This document shows, in pieces, positions 8,228 through 14,945 of a DNA stretch of 20,191 bases. Under the pieces are notes generated by a model. The model was not told the origin of the DNA and ran no database searches. It saw only the letters and a program-made list of their open reading frames with translations. A program made the translations under genes and the position numbers. How positions within the stretch are numbered: the stretch's first letter is position 1; every line of letters begins with the position of its first letter. Source of the stretch: Bacteroidales bacterium (GTDB taxonomy: Bacteria > Bacteroidota > Bacteroidia > Bacteroidales > Bacteroidaceae); the NCBI GenBank assembly GCA_004556745.1, contig SFFY01000041.1:1-20191 (forward strand), written 5' to 3'.

Positions 8228-9040
8228 ATGCGATTTCCCTACACACATCTTATAATATATATACTCGCCATAACTTTTGCCCTGCCATTTGATGCCGCCG
8301 CGCGTAAAAAGGAGACGGACGGCAAGGGCATGGCGGCCTATGCTGCGATAGAACCCGACGCACAGCCGCAGAAGGCAAAGCGCGAAAAGGCCGTGACACG
8401 CGCCCTTGCCCTCGACCAGCCCTCTTCCGCCAAGGTGAACACGCGCTACCGCGAGGGCATCGACGTGTCGCACTATCAAGGAAAGATTGATTGGGACGCT
8501 TTGACGGAGGAAACGCCCATCTCGTATGTTTACATCAAAGCCACGGAGGGTGCCGCGCTCGTGGACGACACCTACGCCTACAACCTGCGCGAGGCGCGGC
8601 GTGTGGGACTGAGCGCGGGCAGTTACCATTTCTACCGTCCCAACGTGGACTGGAAATCGCAACTGGAAAATCTCACCTCAACCGTGCTGCGCGAGGACCA
8701 GGACCTTGTGCCGATTATCGACATCGAGCATCGCGGCAATGTCAACTACGACAAGTTTATTGCAGACCTCAATGCCTTTGTTCGCGAGGTGACGAAACAT
8801 TACGGCAAGAAACCGCTACTCTACACGTTCCAGAATTTCTACAACAAATACCTCTGCGGCACGTTTAAGGATTTCCATTGGATGATAGCCCGCTACCGCC
8901 CCGACGAGCCCACACTCGACGACAGCCGTAAATATATTATCTGGCAATACACCGCAAAAGGCAGCGTGAGCGGCATTCGCGGCAACGTGGACCGCTCGCG
9001 GCTTATGGACGGCTTTTCGCTATCGGCCTTGGCGATGTAA
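8228..9040 (+). CDS. Secreted GH25 lysozyme-type muramidase
   Basis: A 270-residue exported glycoside hydrolase family 25 protein, expected to cut the beta-1,4 bond between MurNAc and GlcNAc in peptidoglycan. A signal peptide is clear: MRFPYTH, a hydrophobic core of about 14 residues, then an Ala-rich site near residues 23-25. A charged low-complexity linker (about 26-70) leads into the catalytic domain. Its motifs are GIDVSHYQGKIDW at 77-89 (Asp79), YVYIKATEG at 100-108, GSYHFYRP at 131-138, and PIIDIE at 162-167 with Glu167 as the likely acid. The domain closes with WQYTAKGSVSGIRGNVDRSRL. Upstream in-frame ATGs exist at 8138 and 8204. The first precedes the predicted transcript; the second sits in a hairpin. 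Likely role is cell-wall remodelling or defence against other bacteria; neighbours give no hint. Confidence 0.88.
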   Translation: MRFPYTHLIIYILAITFALPFDAAARKKETDGKGMAAYAAIEPDAQPQKAKREKAVTRALALDQPSSAKVNTRYREGIDVSHYQGKIDWDALTEETPISYVYIKATEGAALVDDTYAYNLREARRVGLSAGSYHFYRPNVDWKSQLENLTSTVLREDQDLVPIIDIEHRGNVNYDKFIADLNAFVREVTKHYGKKPLLYTFQNFYNKYLCGTFKDFHWMIARYRPDEPTLDDSRKYIIWQYTAKGSVSGIRGNVDRSRLMDGFSLSALAM

Positions 9041-9067
9041 GAAAGAATACTACTCTATTCCCCACTT

Positions 9068-9098
9068 GTTTACTCGTCTGCTTGTTTACTCGTTTACT
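9068..9098 (+). repeat. 8-bp array, 4 units, upstream of the small Cys-motif gene
   Basis: GTTTACTC, GTCTGCTT, GTTTACTC and GTTTACTC at exact 8-base steps, in sense orientation for the small gene at 9182. Same family as 7975-8061 and 12203-12265. Confidence 0.8.
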
Positions 9099-9181
9099 CA
9101 ATAATATTTTATTTATCATGGACACCTTACGCCTCACACAGTTAAACGCATTGTTCATTATCACTTTAATACAAAGAGACG

Positions 9182-9460
9182 ATGGACAAACGTACAAAAC
9201 TTTGGAGGCGCGAACAAATGCGCCGCATCTTTAAGGCACGCATGATTTATCATGCAGCCATCGAGTCGGGATTTTGCCCACGGGCCGACGGCACACTGAT
9301 TGAAAAACCGCACTGGTTTGAACTTGCCAAAACAAAATGGGCACAGGTCTACAAAACCACAGGCACGCCGTGTAGTTGCTTTCTCTGCCAGCACGACCCC
9401 TACAACCGCTTTGCTTTCAAAAAAGATACAAGGCGTATTATCAACGAAACATTAGAATAA
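9182..9460 (+). CDS. Small conserved protein with CSCxxC motif
   Basis: A 92-residue basic protein of unknown function. The N-terminal third is rich in Arg and Lys (RTKLWRREQMRRIFKARM), and the C-terminal half carries PCSCFLCQHDPYNR at about 63-76. I recall short bacterial proteins with a CSCWMCGNPRK-like motif that look like distant relatives; here the second half is diverged (LCQHDP rather than MCGNPR). A single CxCxxC cluster could bind zinc as half of a ribbon or in a dimer. No signal peptide or membrane segment. It has its own downstream terminator and an octamer array 84 bases upstream, which suggests a real, separately expressed gene. Confidence 0.65.
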   Translation: MDKRTKLWRREQMRRIFKARMIYHAAIESGFCPRADGTLIEKPHWFELAKTKWAQVYKTTGTPCSCFLCQHDPYNRFAFKKDTRRIINETLE

Positions 9461-9466
9461 AACAGC

Positions 9467-9501
9467 AACGAGGGCTTATTGAAAAATGCCCTCGTTTTTT
9501 T
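9467..9501 (+). terminator. Terminator after the small Cys-motif gene
   Basis: AACGAGGGC pairs with GCCCTCGTT across a 12-base loop, followed by seven Ts. It starts seven bases after the stop codon. Its T run touches the stop codon of the converging barrel gene. Confidence 0.85.
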
Positions 9502-10060
9502 ATTCTCCTCTCTTCCTCTTTTTCCATCCGCCAAGGCTTACACCGAAAGTTAATGCGAAATATGATAAATCGGGCGATGCCGTCAAAATATTGCAGGTCG
9601 CTGTAAGGCGAAAACTGTGAAGAAGCTCTACACCACAGCGCGGAGAAATCATGAGGCCATCGCGGCCGTGGTCATGCTTCTCGCTTCCGCCCCAAGAATT
9701 CGTGCCGATACCAGCGAAGCCCAAGCCTAAGCCGACAAAAGGACTTACCTTCTGAGTTTGCCTGAAATTGTAGTCGGAAAACAACGACCAACTTCCAATA
9801 AAAATAACCTCATTATGGCAAACGTTACCGAAGTCGAGTTGCAATCCGACGTCAAAAGGTTTCTGCTTAAAATTAAAGCGCGCCTCACAACCCAACACAA
9901 AAGAGACGGCACTATCGTCTGTATAGCCTTTGCCAGCAAGCGGTAAAGAAATGCCTAAGTGCGGCTCCATTTCAAAAGCCCCCACTTCCCGCGTCTGCGC
10001 CTCCACTTGTTGAAAGGGGAGCGACATCAGGAGTAGCGGCAAAATTGTTTTATAATTCAT
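9500..10060 (-). CDS. Small outer-membrane beta-barrel-like protein
   Basis: A 186-residue predicted exported protein. A signal peptide is evident (MNYKTILPLLLMSLPFQQVEA, cleavage probably after Ala21). The mature part shows alternating hydrophobic and polar strands with Gly/aromatic turns typical of small eight-stranded OmpA-like or porin-family barrels: FEMEPHLGISLPL, VSFVLGCEARFNF, DVGLQLDFGN, PFVGLGLGFAGIG, YFALTFGVSLGG. It ends in a basic tail (WKKRKRGE) rather than the aromatic residue that often closes such barrels. The start is 5 bases after the folA stop, so it likely shares the folA transcript, an odd partner with no obvious functional link. No specific ligand or role can be named. 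Confidence 0.65.
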   Translation of the reverse strand: MNYKTILPLLLMSLPFQQVEAQTREVGAFEMEPHLGISLPLAGKGYTDDSAVSFVLGCEARFNFKQKPFDVGLQLDFGNVCHNEVIFIGSWSLFSDYNFRQTQKVSPFVGLGLGFAGIGTNSWGGSEKHDHGRDGLMISPRCGVELLHSFRLTATCNILTASPDLSYFALTFGVSLGGWKKRKRGE

Positions 10061-10065
10061 ATAGG

Positions 10066-10557
10066 TCAGTTTTTCACTCTTTCATAGTCGGCAAAGGTAT
10101 AGGGCACGGCGTTCTTCTCGTCCGGCTCATGCGCCTCGGAGCGCACCAGCCGCCAGTCATCGCGGCAATACTCGGGAAACCACACGTCGGCCTGCTCGGC
10201 TGTGGTGTCTACCTCCGTCAGATAGAGACGGTGAGCAAGGGGCAGTGCCTCGGCATACACCGACGCGCCGCCGATAATGAACACTTCCTCCTCGTCCCTG
10301 CAATGCGCCAGGGCATCGCCCAGCGAGGCGAAGCATTCGGTGCCGGGAAAGTCGGAGGCGGTGCGCGAAAGCACGATATTGCGGCGGTTGGGCAATGCGC
10401 CCTTGGGCAGCGACTCAAACGTGCGCCGCCCCATGATGACGGTGTGGCCCGTGGTGAGCTCCTTGAAACGGCGCAGGTCGGCCGAAAGGCGGAAGAGCAG
10501 GCCGTTGTTGTAGCCGATGGCGCGGTCGCGCGCCACGGCGCAGATGATATTGATCAT
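10066..10557 (-). CDS. folA: Dihydrofolate reductase
   Basis: A 163-residue cytoplasmic DHFR that reduces dihydrofolate to tetrahydrofolate with NADPH, replacing the folate oxidised by thymidylate synthase. Family features in order: IICAVARDRAIGYNNGLLF (N-terminal strand and Met20-type loop, about 3-21), the active-site acidic residue Asp27 in RLSADLRRFKELT, VIMGRRTFESLP (NADPH-binding, about 40-51), NIVLSR, and IIGGASVYAEAL near residue 95. An upstream in-frame ATG would add 15 residues (MGKKTTIIVFIKEKL), but the DHFR fold begins at MINIICAVARD, so 10557 is preferred. thyA lies about 400 bases upstream on the same strand, separated by a repeat element. Confidence 0.93.
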   Translation of the reverse strand: MINIICAVARDRAIGYNNGLLFRLSADLRRFKELTTGHTVIMGRRTFESLPKGALPNRRNIVLSRTASDFPGTECFASLGDALAHCRDEEEVFIIGGASVYAEALPLAHRLYLTEVDTTAEQADVWFPEYCRDDWRLVRSEAHEPDEKNAVPYTFADYERVKN

Positions 10558-10590
10558 GAGTTTTTCTTTTATAAAGACAATGATTGTTGT

Positions 10591-10948
10591 TTTTTTGCCC
10601 ACAAATCACAGAAGTTTAGTACCCGTGGTTGAATTAGGGACTAATTTGATTATAGTATTAACTGCCTGGAAGGCAGTACGGAGCGAAGCGACGGTAACCG
10701 GGCACGAAGTGCTCGGTAGAGGCAATTGCAATGATGCTGCCTGGAAGGCAGTACGCCTGTGGCAATGCGTAAAGTGCCTGTCCTGTGGCGTAGTGCCTTC
10801 CAGGCACATCGTACCGTCCTCGTTGATCCGGACACTGCGTGCCCGGTTACCATCGCTTCGCTCTGTAGTGCCTTCCAGGCACTTAACGCCTAAACCAACG
10901 CACAATGATTGCATTCGTGTGATTCGTGCGACCGAATAGGTCACCATT
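10591..10948. repeat. Composite repeat between thyA and folA
   Basis: The gap 10558-10954 holds a layered element. The outer parts resemble the CACGAAT family: TTTTGCCCACAAATCACAG at 10593-10611 and TTCGTGCGACCGAATAGGT at 10921-10939. Inside are three modules. Module A at 10662-10716 has a CTGCCTGGAAGGCAG palindrome followed by a GGAGCGAAGCGACGGTAACC stretch. Module B at 10738-10807 is bounded by the same palindromes. Inverted module A at 10839-10881 closes it. The same modules recur at 11789-12078 on the other side of thyA. Confidence 0.85.
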
Positions 10949-10954
10949 AATCTT

Positions 10955-11749
10955 CTACACCGACACCTTTGCTGCAATGTGCGGCCAAGGGTCATAGCCT
11001 TCGAGGGCAATGTCCTCGAAACGGAAGTCGAAGATGCTCTTCACGTCGGGGTTGAGCACAAGGCGCGGCAGGGGGCGCGGAGTGCGCGTGAGTTGCAGGC
11101 GGGCTTGATCAAGGTGGTCGAGATAGAGGTGCGTGTCGCCCGTGGTATGGATAAATTCGCCGGGCTGCAGCCCGCACACCTGCGCCACCATTTGCAGCAG
11201 CAGGGCATAGCTGGCAATATTGAACGGCACGCCGAGGAACGTGTCGGCCGAACGCTGGTAGAGCTGCAGCGAGAGGCGGCCGTCGGCCACGTAGAACTGG
11301 AAGAGGAGGTGGCAGGGCGGCAGGTTCATGCGCCCGAGGTCTGCCACGTTCCACGCGCTCACCAGCAGGCGGCGCGAGTCGGGCGTTTCCTTGATTTGGC
11401 GGATTACCTCCGAAATCTGGTCGATGTGGCCGCCGTCGTAGTCGGGCCAGGAGCGCCACTGATAGCCGTAGATATGGCCGAGGTCGCCGTTCTCGTCGGC
11501 CCATTCGTTCCAGATGCGCACGCCGTTGTCTTGCAGGTACTTCACGTTCGTGTCGCCGCGCAGGAACCAGAGGAGTTCGTAGACGATGCTTTTCAGATGC
11601 AGTTTCTTAGTGGTGAGCAAGGGGAAGCCATCGGCAAGGTCAAAGCGCATCTGATGGCCGAAGATGCTGCGCGTACCCGTTCCCGTGCGGTCGCCTTTCA
11701 ACGCGCCTTCGTCGAGTATGCGGCGCAGCAGGTCTTGATATTGTTTCAT
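10955..11749 (-). CDS. thyA: Thymidylate synthase ThyA
   Basis: A 264-residue protein, the same length as the E. coli enzyme. It methylates dUMP to dTMP with methylenetetrahydrofolate and so produces the dihydrofolate used by FolA. The substrate-phosphate Arg21 (KGDRTGTGT), the WFLRGDTNVKYL helix (about 61-72), the nucleophile Cys146 in LPPCHLLFQFYV, and QRSADTFLGVPFNIASYALL (about 174-193) are all intact. The C terminus ends in KVSV; the usual family end is a short hydrophobic residue, so this is normal. It is the first gene of a probable thyA-folA-barrel group on the minus strand and is bracketed on both sides by related composite repeats. Confidence 0.96.
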   Translation of the reverse strand: MKQYQDLLRRILDEGALKGDRTGTGTRSIFGHQMRFDLADGFPLLTTKKLHLKSIVYELLWFLRGDTNVKYLQDNGVRIWNEWADENGDLGHIYGYQWRSWPDYDGGHIDQISEVIRQIKETPDSRRLLVSAWNVADLGRMNLPPCHLLFQFYVADGRLSLQLYQRSADTFLGVPFNIASYALLLQMVAQVCGLQPGEFIHTTGDTHLYLDHLDQARLQLTRTPRPLPRLVLNPDVKSIFDFRFEDIALEGYDPWPHIAAKVSV

Positions 11750-11788
11750 GGTATGTTTGAAAGTATTTACATCTGATGGTCTAAGTTA

Positions 11789-12078
11789 AGTGCCTGGAAG
11801 GCACTACGGAGCGAAGCGACGGTAACCGGGGACGAAGTCCTCGGATAAGCGAAGCGCAGACGACGTGCCTGGAATTTTCGTGCAAACGAGAGCAATCAAG
11901 TTTACTTGAATTGCCGAGTGCCGCCGAAAATCTCAAAGAAGAGGCACTACGCCACAGGACAGGCACTTTATACATCGCCACAGGCGTACTGCCTTCCAGG
12001 CAGAACCATTTCAATTGCCCACACCGAGGACTTCGTCCCCGGTTACCGTCGCTTCGCTCCGTACTGCCTTCCAGGCAG
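11789..12078. repeat. Composite repeat upstream of thyA
   Basis: This counterpart of the element at 10591-10948 fills much of the gap 11750-12276. Module A at 11789-11846 and its inverted copy at 12021-12078 carry GGAGCGAAGCGACGGTAACC and its complement. Inverted module B lies at 11943-12003 and differs from 10738-10797 at only a few positions. Between them (11873-11938) is a diverged copy of the core of the CACGAAT elements (TTTTCGTGCAAACGAG ... GCCGCCGAAAA). The rest of the gap holds the cls promoter and octamer array. Confidence 0.85.
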
Positions 12079-12149
12079 GGCTGTCAAATTCACCCAACAG
12101 ATATTTATCTGCAAAAATACGTATTTTGTGCAACAAAAGCCCCTTTTTC

Positions 12150-12181
12150 CTTGTTTGCTTATAAGAAAAGCAGTAGTTTTG
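12150..12181 (+). promoter_or_regulatory. Promoter for cardiolipin synthase
   Basis: CTTG at 12150-12153, 20 bases, then TAGTTTTG at 12174-12181. This is a good match to the Bacteroidetes -33/-7 pattern. Transcription would start near 12188, so the octamer array at 12203-12265 falls entirely within the leader. Confidence 0.65.
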
Positions 12182-12202
12182 TGGATGTTCACCCGTAAAC
12201 TT

Positions 12203-12265
12203 GTTTACTCGTTTACTCGTTTACTCGTTTACTCGTCTACTCGTTTACTCGTCTACTCGTTTACT
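12203..12265 (+). repeat. 8-bp tandem array, 8 units, cls leader
   Basis: Eight GTYTACT units at exact 8-base steps separated by C, varying only GTTTACT/GTCTACT, end 11 bases before the cls start codon. They are in sense orientation for cls. Slightly upstream, CGTAAACTTG overlaps the edge of the array. Confidence 0.9.
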
Positions 12266-12276
12266 AAATCACCAAC

Positions 12277-13731
12277 ATGCTTTTGGAAAACTACGCCGTG
12301 GCAGGCATCCTCGTGCTCTACGCCATACTGATCCTGAGTTCCGTGACAGTTGTCGTGCTCGAAAACCGGCAGCCGGCCAAGACCATGGCGTGGATCCTCG
12401 TGCTTATCCTCCTACCCGTCGTGGGCTGGGTGGCCTATTATTTCTTCGGGCAAAACATACGCAAGGGACACCGCATCAACAAGCACACCGAACCCCTCTA
12501 CCTCCACGATGCGCGGTTTGGCAACGCACCCGAGCAACGCATTGACCGGGAACTGATGCCCATGTCGCAACTCGTGTACAACTGCGGCGGCTCTGCCGTT
12601 TCGGGCGGCAACGACCTCACGCTGCTCAATTCCGGCCGCGCCTTCCTCGACGCCCTCTCCCTAGCCATCGCCTCGGCCCGAAGCTACGTATATCTCCAAA
12701 CCTATATCCTCGCAGCCGATGCCGTGGGCGAAACCATAGCAAACCTGCTGCTCGTCAAAGCCGCCGAGGGCGTGGACGTGCGGCTGCTCTACGACGACGT
12801 GGGCTGCTGGAACACCCGCGACAGCTATTTCCGCCGCCTCGCGCGCGGCGGCGTTAAGGTAGAAGCCTTCCTGCCCGTGCGCTTCCCTACCCTCACCGAC
12901 AAGGTGAACTACCGCAACCACCGCAAGATCTGCGTCATCGACGGCACGCTCGCCTTTGTGGGCGGCATGAACCTCGCGGAGCGGTATCTAAGTCCCTCGT
13001 GGCACGACCTCCACCTCCGCCTCACCGGACCTGCCGCTGCCGCACTCGGGCACATCTTCACCACCGACTGGGAGTCGGTCGTCAAGAGCAGTCGCCGCCC
13101 CCGCGCCGCCCAAGCGCCCGCAGCCCCCGCCGCGCCCCCAACAGCCGCGCCGCTCCCTGGTGATGCAGAGACCACCGTGCGCGATGCCCTCGTGCAGATC
13201 ATCTCGCCCTCGCCCATCTCCGTAGTGAGCGAGATGGAGTGCGCCTTGGTGTGGATATTGCTCAACGCCCGCCGCTACGTCTACATGCAAACGCCCTACT
13301 TCATGCCCACCGAACCCGTGCTCGGTGCCATGCAGACGGCAGCCATGTCAGGCGTGGACGTACGTCTGATGATACCCGAGAAGCCCGACGGCTTCTGGTT
13401 GCGCTGGTCGGGTTACAGCTACGTCACCGAAATGCTGCGTGCCGGCGTGCGCGTCTACTTCTTCCGCCCCGGCTTCCTCCACAGCAAGACCATAGTGAGC
13501 GACGACCGCCTGTGCAGCATCGGTTCGGGCAACATCGACTTCCGCAGCCTCGAAAACAATTTTGAGACCAACGCCATCATCTACGACCGCCCGATGGCCG
13601 CCGCCGTGCGCCGCGTCTTCGAGACCGACATGGAACACTGCCGCGAAATCGTCCGCGAAGCTTGGGACCGCCGCCCCCTCCTCCACCGCCTCCTCGAGTC
13701 GAACGCCCGCATCGTCTCGCCACTGTTTTGA
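12277..13731 (+). CDS. cls: Cardiolipin synthase, phospholipase D family
   Basis: A 484-residue inner-membrane enzyme expected to join two phosphatidylglycerols into cardiolipin and glycerol. Two N-terminal membrane helices (about 8-28 and 37-57) are followed by two PLD domains. The first HKD motif is NHRKICVID (His215, Lys217, Asp222) followed by FVGGMNLAERY. The second is LHSKTIVSD (His402, Lys404, Asp409) followed by SIGSGNIDFRS. An Ala/Pro-rich linker at about 273-296 between the domains is longer and lower in complexity than usual. The C-terminal FETNAIIYD and ISPLF-like ending (IVSPLF) are typical of the family. It sits alone on the plus strand behind its own promoter and a repeat-bearing leader. 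Confidence 0.93.
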   Translation: MLLENYAVAGILVLYAILILSSVTVVVLENRQPAKTMAWILVLILLPVVGWVAYYFFGQNIRKGHRINKHTEPLYLHDARFGNAPEQRIDRELMPMSQLVYNCGGSAVSGGNDLTLLNSGRAFLDALSLAIASARSYVYLQTYILAADAVGETIANLLLVKAAEGVDVRLLYDDVGCWNTRDSYFRRLARGGVKVEAFLPVRFPTLTDKVNYRNHRKICVIDGTLAFVGGMNLAERYLSPSWHDLHLRLTGPAAAALGHIFTTDWESVVKSSRRPRAAQAPAAPAAPPTAAPLPGDAETTVRDALVQIISPSPISVVSEMECALVWILLNARRYVYMQTPYFMPTEPVLGAMQTAAMSGVDVRLMIPEKPDGFWLRWSGYSYVTEMLRAGVRVYFFRPGFLHSKTIVSDDRLCSIGSGNIDFRSLENNFETNAIIYDRPMAAAVRRVFETDMEHCREIVREAWDRRPLLHRLLESNARIVSPLF

Positions 13732-13860
13732 GAAGTGAGGAATGTAGCAGCCGGCCGCCTCATCGCCGTCAAAACCGCGCCTCTATATACGCATTTTTTT
13801 ACCCCGAAAAACCATTCAACCCGTCACTGTCTCCGTTATCTGACTGGATATTAGCGATTT

Positions 13861-13897
13861 GTTGCTGAATGGTTTGGAGAACAAACCATTCAGCAAC
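13861..13897 (+). repeat. 15-bp inverted repeat after cls
   Basis: GTTGCTGAATGGTTT and its exact complement are separated by 7 bases. It runs directly into the terminator stem. A partial direct copy, AACCATTCAACCCGTCAC, is at 13810-13827. This opens the 861-base non-coding region 13732-14592. Confidence 0.8.
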
Positions 13898-13930
13898 CCG
13901 TCACAAACCCTACAATTGTGACGGGTTTTT
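13895..13930 (+). terminator. Probable terminator for cls
   Basis: AACCCGTCAC pairs with GTGACGGGTT over a 13-base loop and is followed by five Ts. It lies about 165 bases past the cls stop. The CCCGTCAC arm is reused in the perfect palindrome at 14294-14319. Confidence 0.7.
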
Positions 13931-14088
13931 ATAAATGCACTTTTTAGAAGATTTGTGCCCACGGATTTCAATGTTTTTTCAACCGCCCTACCCTTCCGCC
14001 CATAATCATAGGCGGATATTTTTTGCTATCCCCAAGCTATTTTTTCCTAAGTTCTGGATATTTCTCACTATCTGCGCAGAAAAAGTTT

Positions 14089-14168
14089 GTTACAAAGTTT
14101 GTAACATGTATTACAAAGTTTGTAATATGCGTTACAAAGTTTCTAACATGTGTTACAAACTTTGTAAC
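14089..14168. repeat. Four 17-bp palindromes at exact 21-bp steps
   Basis: GTTACAAAGTTTGTAAC-type palindromes start at 14089, 14110, 14131 and 14152, separated by ATGT, ATGC and ATGT. Units 1 and 2 are palindromic in their arms, and units 3 and 4 differ at one position each. The step equals about two helical turns, which would put all sites on one face of DNA. They look like a protein-binding array upstream of the MerR-type gene, but no binding partner can be named. Confidence 0.85.
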
Positions 14169-14191
14169 AAAAACTTTCTTATATGACAGGA

Positions 14192-14254
14192 AAAATTATC
14201 TTGCTGATAGTGAAAATTATCTTGCTGAAAAGAAAAATTACCTCGGGGATAATT
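14192..14254. repeat. Three further 21-bp units of different sequence
   Basis: Units begin at 14192, 14213 and 14234. The first two share AAAATTATCTTGCTGA; the third is diverged (AAAATTACCTCGGGGATAA). The step is again exactly 21 bases, matching the adjacent palindrome array although the sequence is unrelated. Confidence 0.7.
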
Positions 14255-14293
14255 CGAGGGCAGGCGGGGCAGACCAAGGTTGTGCTTCTACCC

Positions 14294-14319
14294 CCAACCC
14301 GTCACTGGTGACGGGTTGG
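14294..14319. repeat. Perfect 26-base palindrome CCAACCCGTCAC/GTGACGGGTTGG
   Basis: Two 12-base arms around a TG centre. The loop is too small for a normal RNA hairpin and no T run follows, so it is more likely a DNA site or a repeat remnant. It shares the CCCGTCAC arm with 13810-13927. Confidence 0.75.
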
Positions 14320-14545
14320 AGGCGCAAACTACACACTCACAACAGACTTATATACAGTAGATTATATCGTTTATGACGGGTATGCTGGGTTTTTCGGAAA
14401 AAAATTGCGTATAGGGGAACTGCCGCAAAAAGGACTTGCAGCAATATTGTGATACGGTGACGAAGAGCGCGGCGGAGGAGAAAGGAAACAAGGGGGCTGT
14501 CTTGATTTTTTTATTCTGCCAGTATAAAAGTTCGTGGGTTTTATA

Positions 14546-14553
14546 TATATTTG
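14546..14553 (+). promoter_or_regulatory. Candidate -7 box for the MerR-type gene and radA
   Basis: TATATTTG fits TAnnTTTG. The start of transcription would be near 14560, 33 bases before the ATG at 14593. This argues against the in-frame ATG at 14551. The -33 element is not obvious. Confidence 0.5.
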
Positions 14554-14592
14554 CATTGGCTTTATCCACTTACAAGAAAAGCCTGTACTCCT

Positions 14593-14937
14593 ATGAGCGA
14601 AGAACAGAAAAAAGACTTGAAACGGTTTTTCTCCATTAAAGAAGTGGCGGAAGAGTTCGGCGTGAACGAAACGCTGCTGCGTTTTTGGGAGAAAGAGTTT
14701 CCGCAAATATCGCCAAAGAAAGGCGGCCGCGGCATCCGCTTCTACACACGCGACGACATTGAGCAAATCCGCATTATCTACAACCTCGTGAAGGTGCGCG
14801 GCCTGAAAATCGCCGCCGCCCGCGACCTGCTGCGCAAGAACAAGGAGGGCACCACGCAAGCCGTAGAGGCCGTGGAGCACCTGCGCAACGCCCGCGCCGC
14901 GCTGGTGGAACTGCGCAACCAACTTTCTGAAATGTAA
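14593..14937 (+). CDS. MerR-family transcriptional regulator
   Basis: A 114-residue DNA-binding protein. The winged helix-turn-helix is plain: FFSIKEVAEEFGVNETLLRFWEKEFP (about 11-36), then wing residues KGGRGIRFYTRDDIEQIRIIYNLV and LKIAAARDLL. The C-terminal part (about 85-114) is a short helical, coiled-coil-like segment with no Cys or ligand-binding domain, so it is not a metal sensor of the classical MerR type. Its length and LRFWEKEFPQI wording match small MerR-like regulators common in Bacteroidetes, whose targets are mostly unknown. radA starts 8 bases after its stop codon, which points to co-transcription. The upstream 21-bp arrays are possible binding sites, but that is conjecture. 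An upstream in-frame ATG would add 14 residues ahead of MSEEQKK. Confidence 0.85.
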   Translation: MSEEQKKDLKRFFSIKEVAEEFGVNETLLRFWEKEFPQISPKKGGRGIRFYTRDDIEQIRIIYNLVKVRGLKIAAARDLLRKNKEGTTQAVEAVEHLRNARAALVELRNQLSEM

Positions 14938-14945
14938 AGACGGCG

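Noticed and set aside
12201..12545. 114-codon frame overlapping the start of cls
   Set aside because: It begins in the octamer array and then runs out of frame through the cls gene.
14023..14376. 117-codon frame with heptapeptide repeats (KFVT- and NYLA-type)
   Set aside because: A 21-bp period gives heptad repeats in every frame. There is no recognisable domain, and the end runs through an unrelated palindrome. Kept only as an alternative in the array finding.
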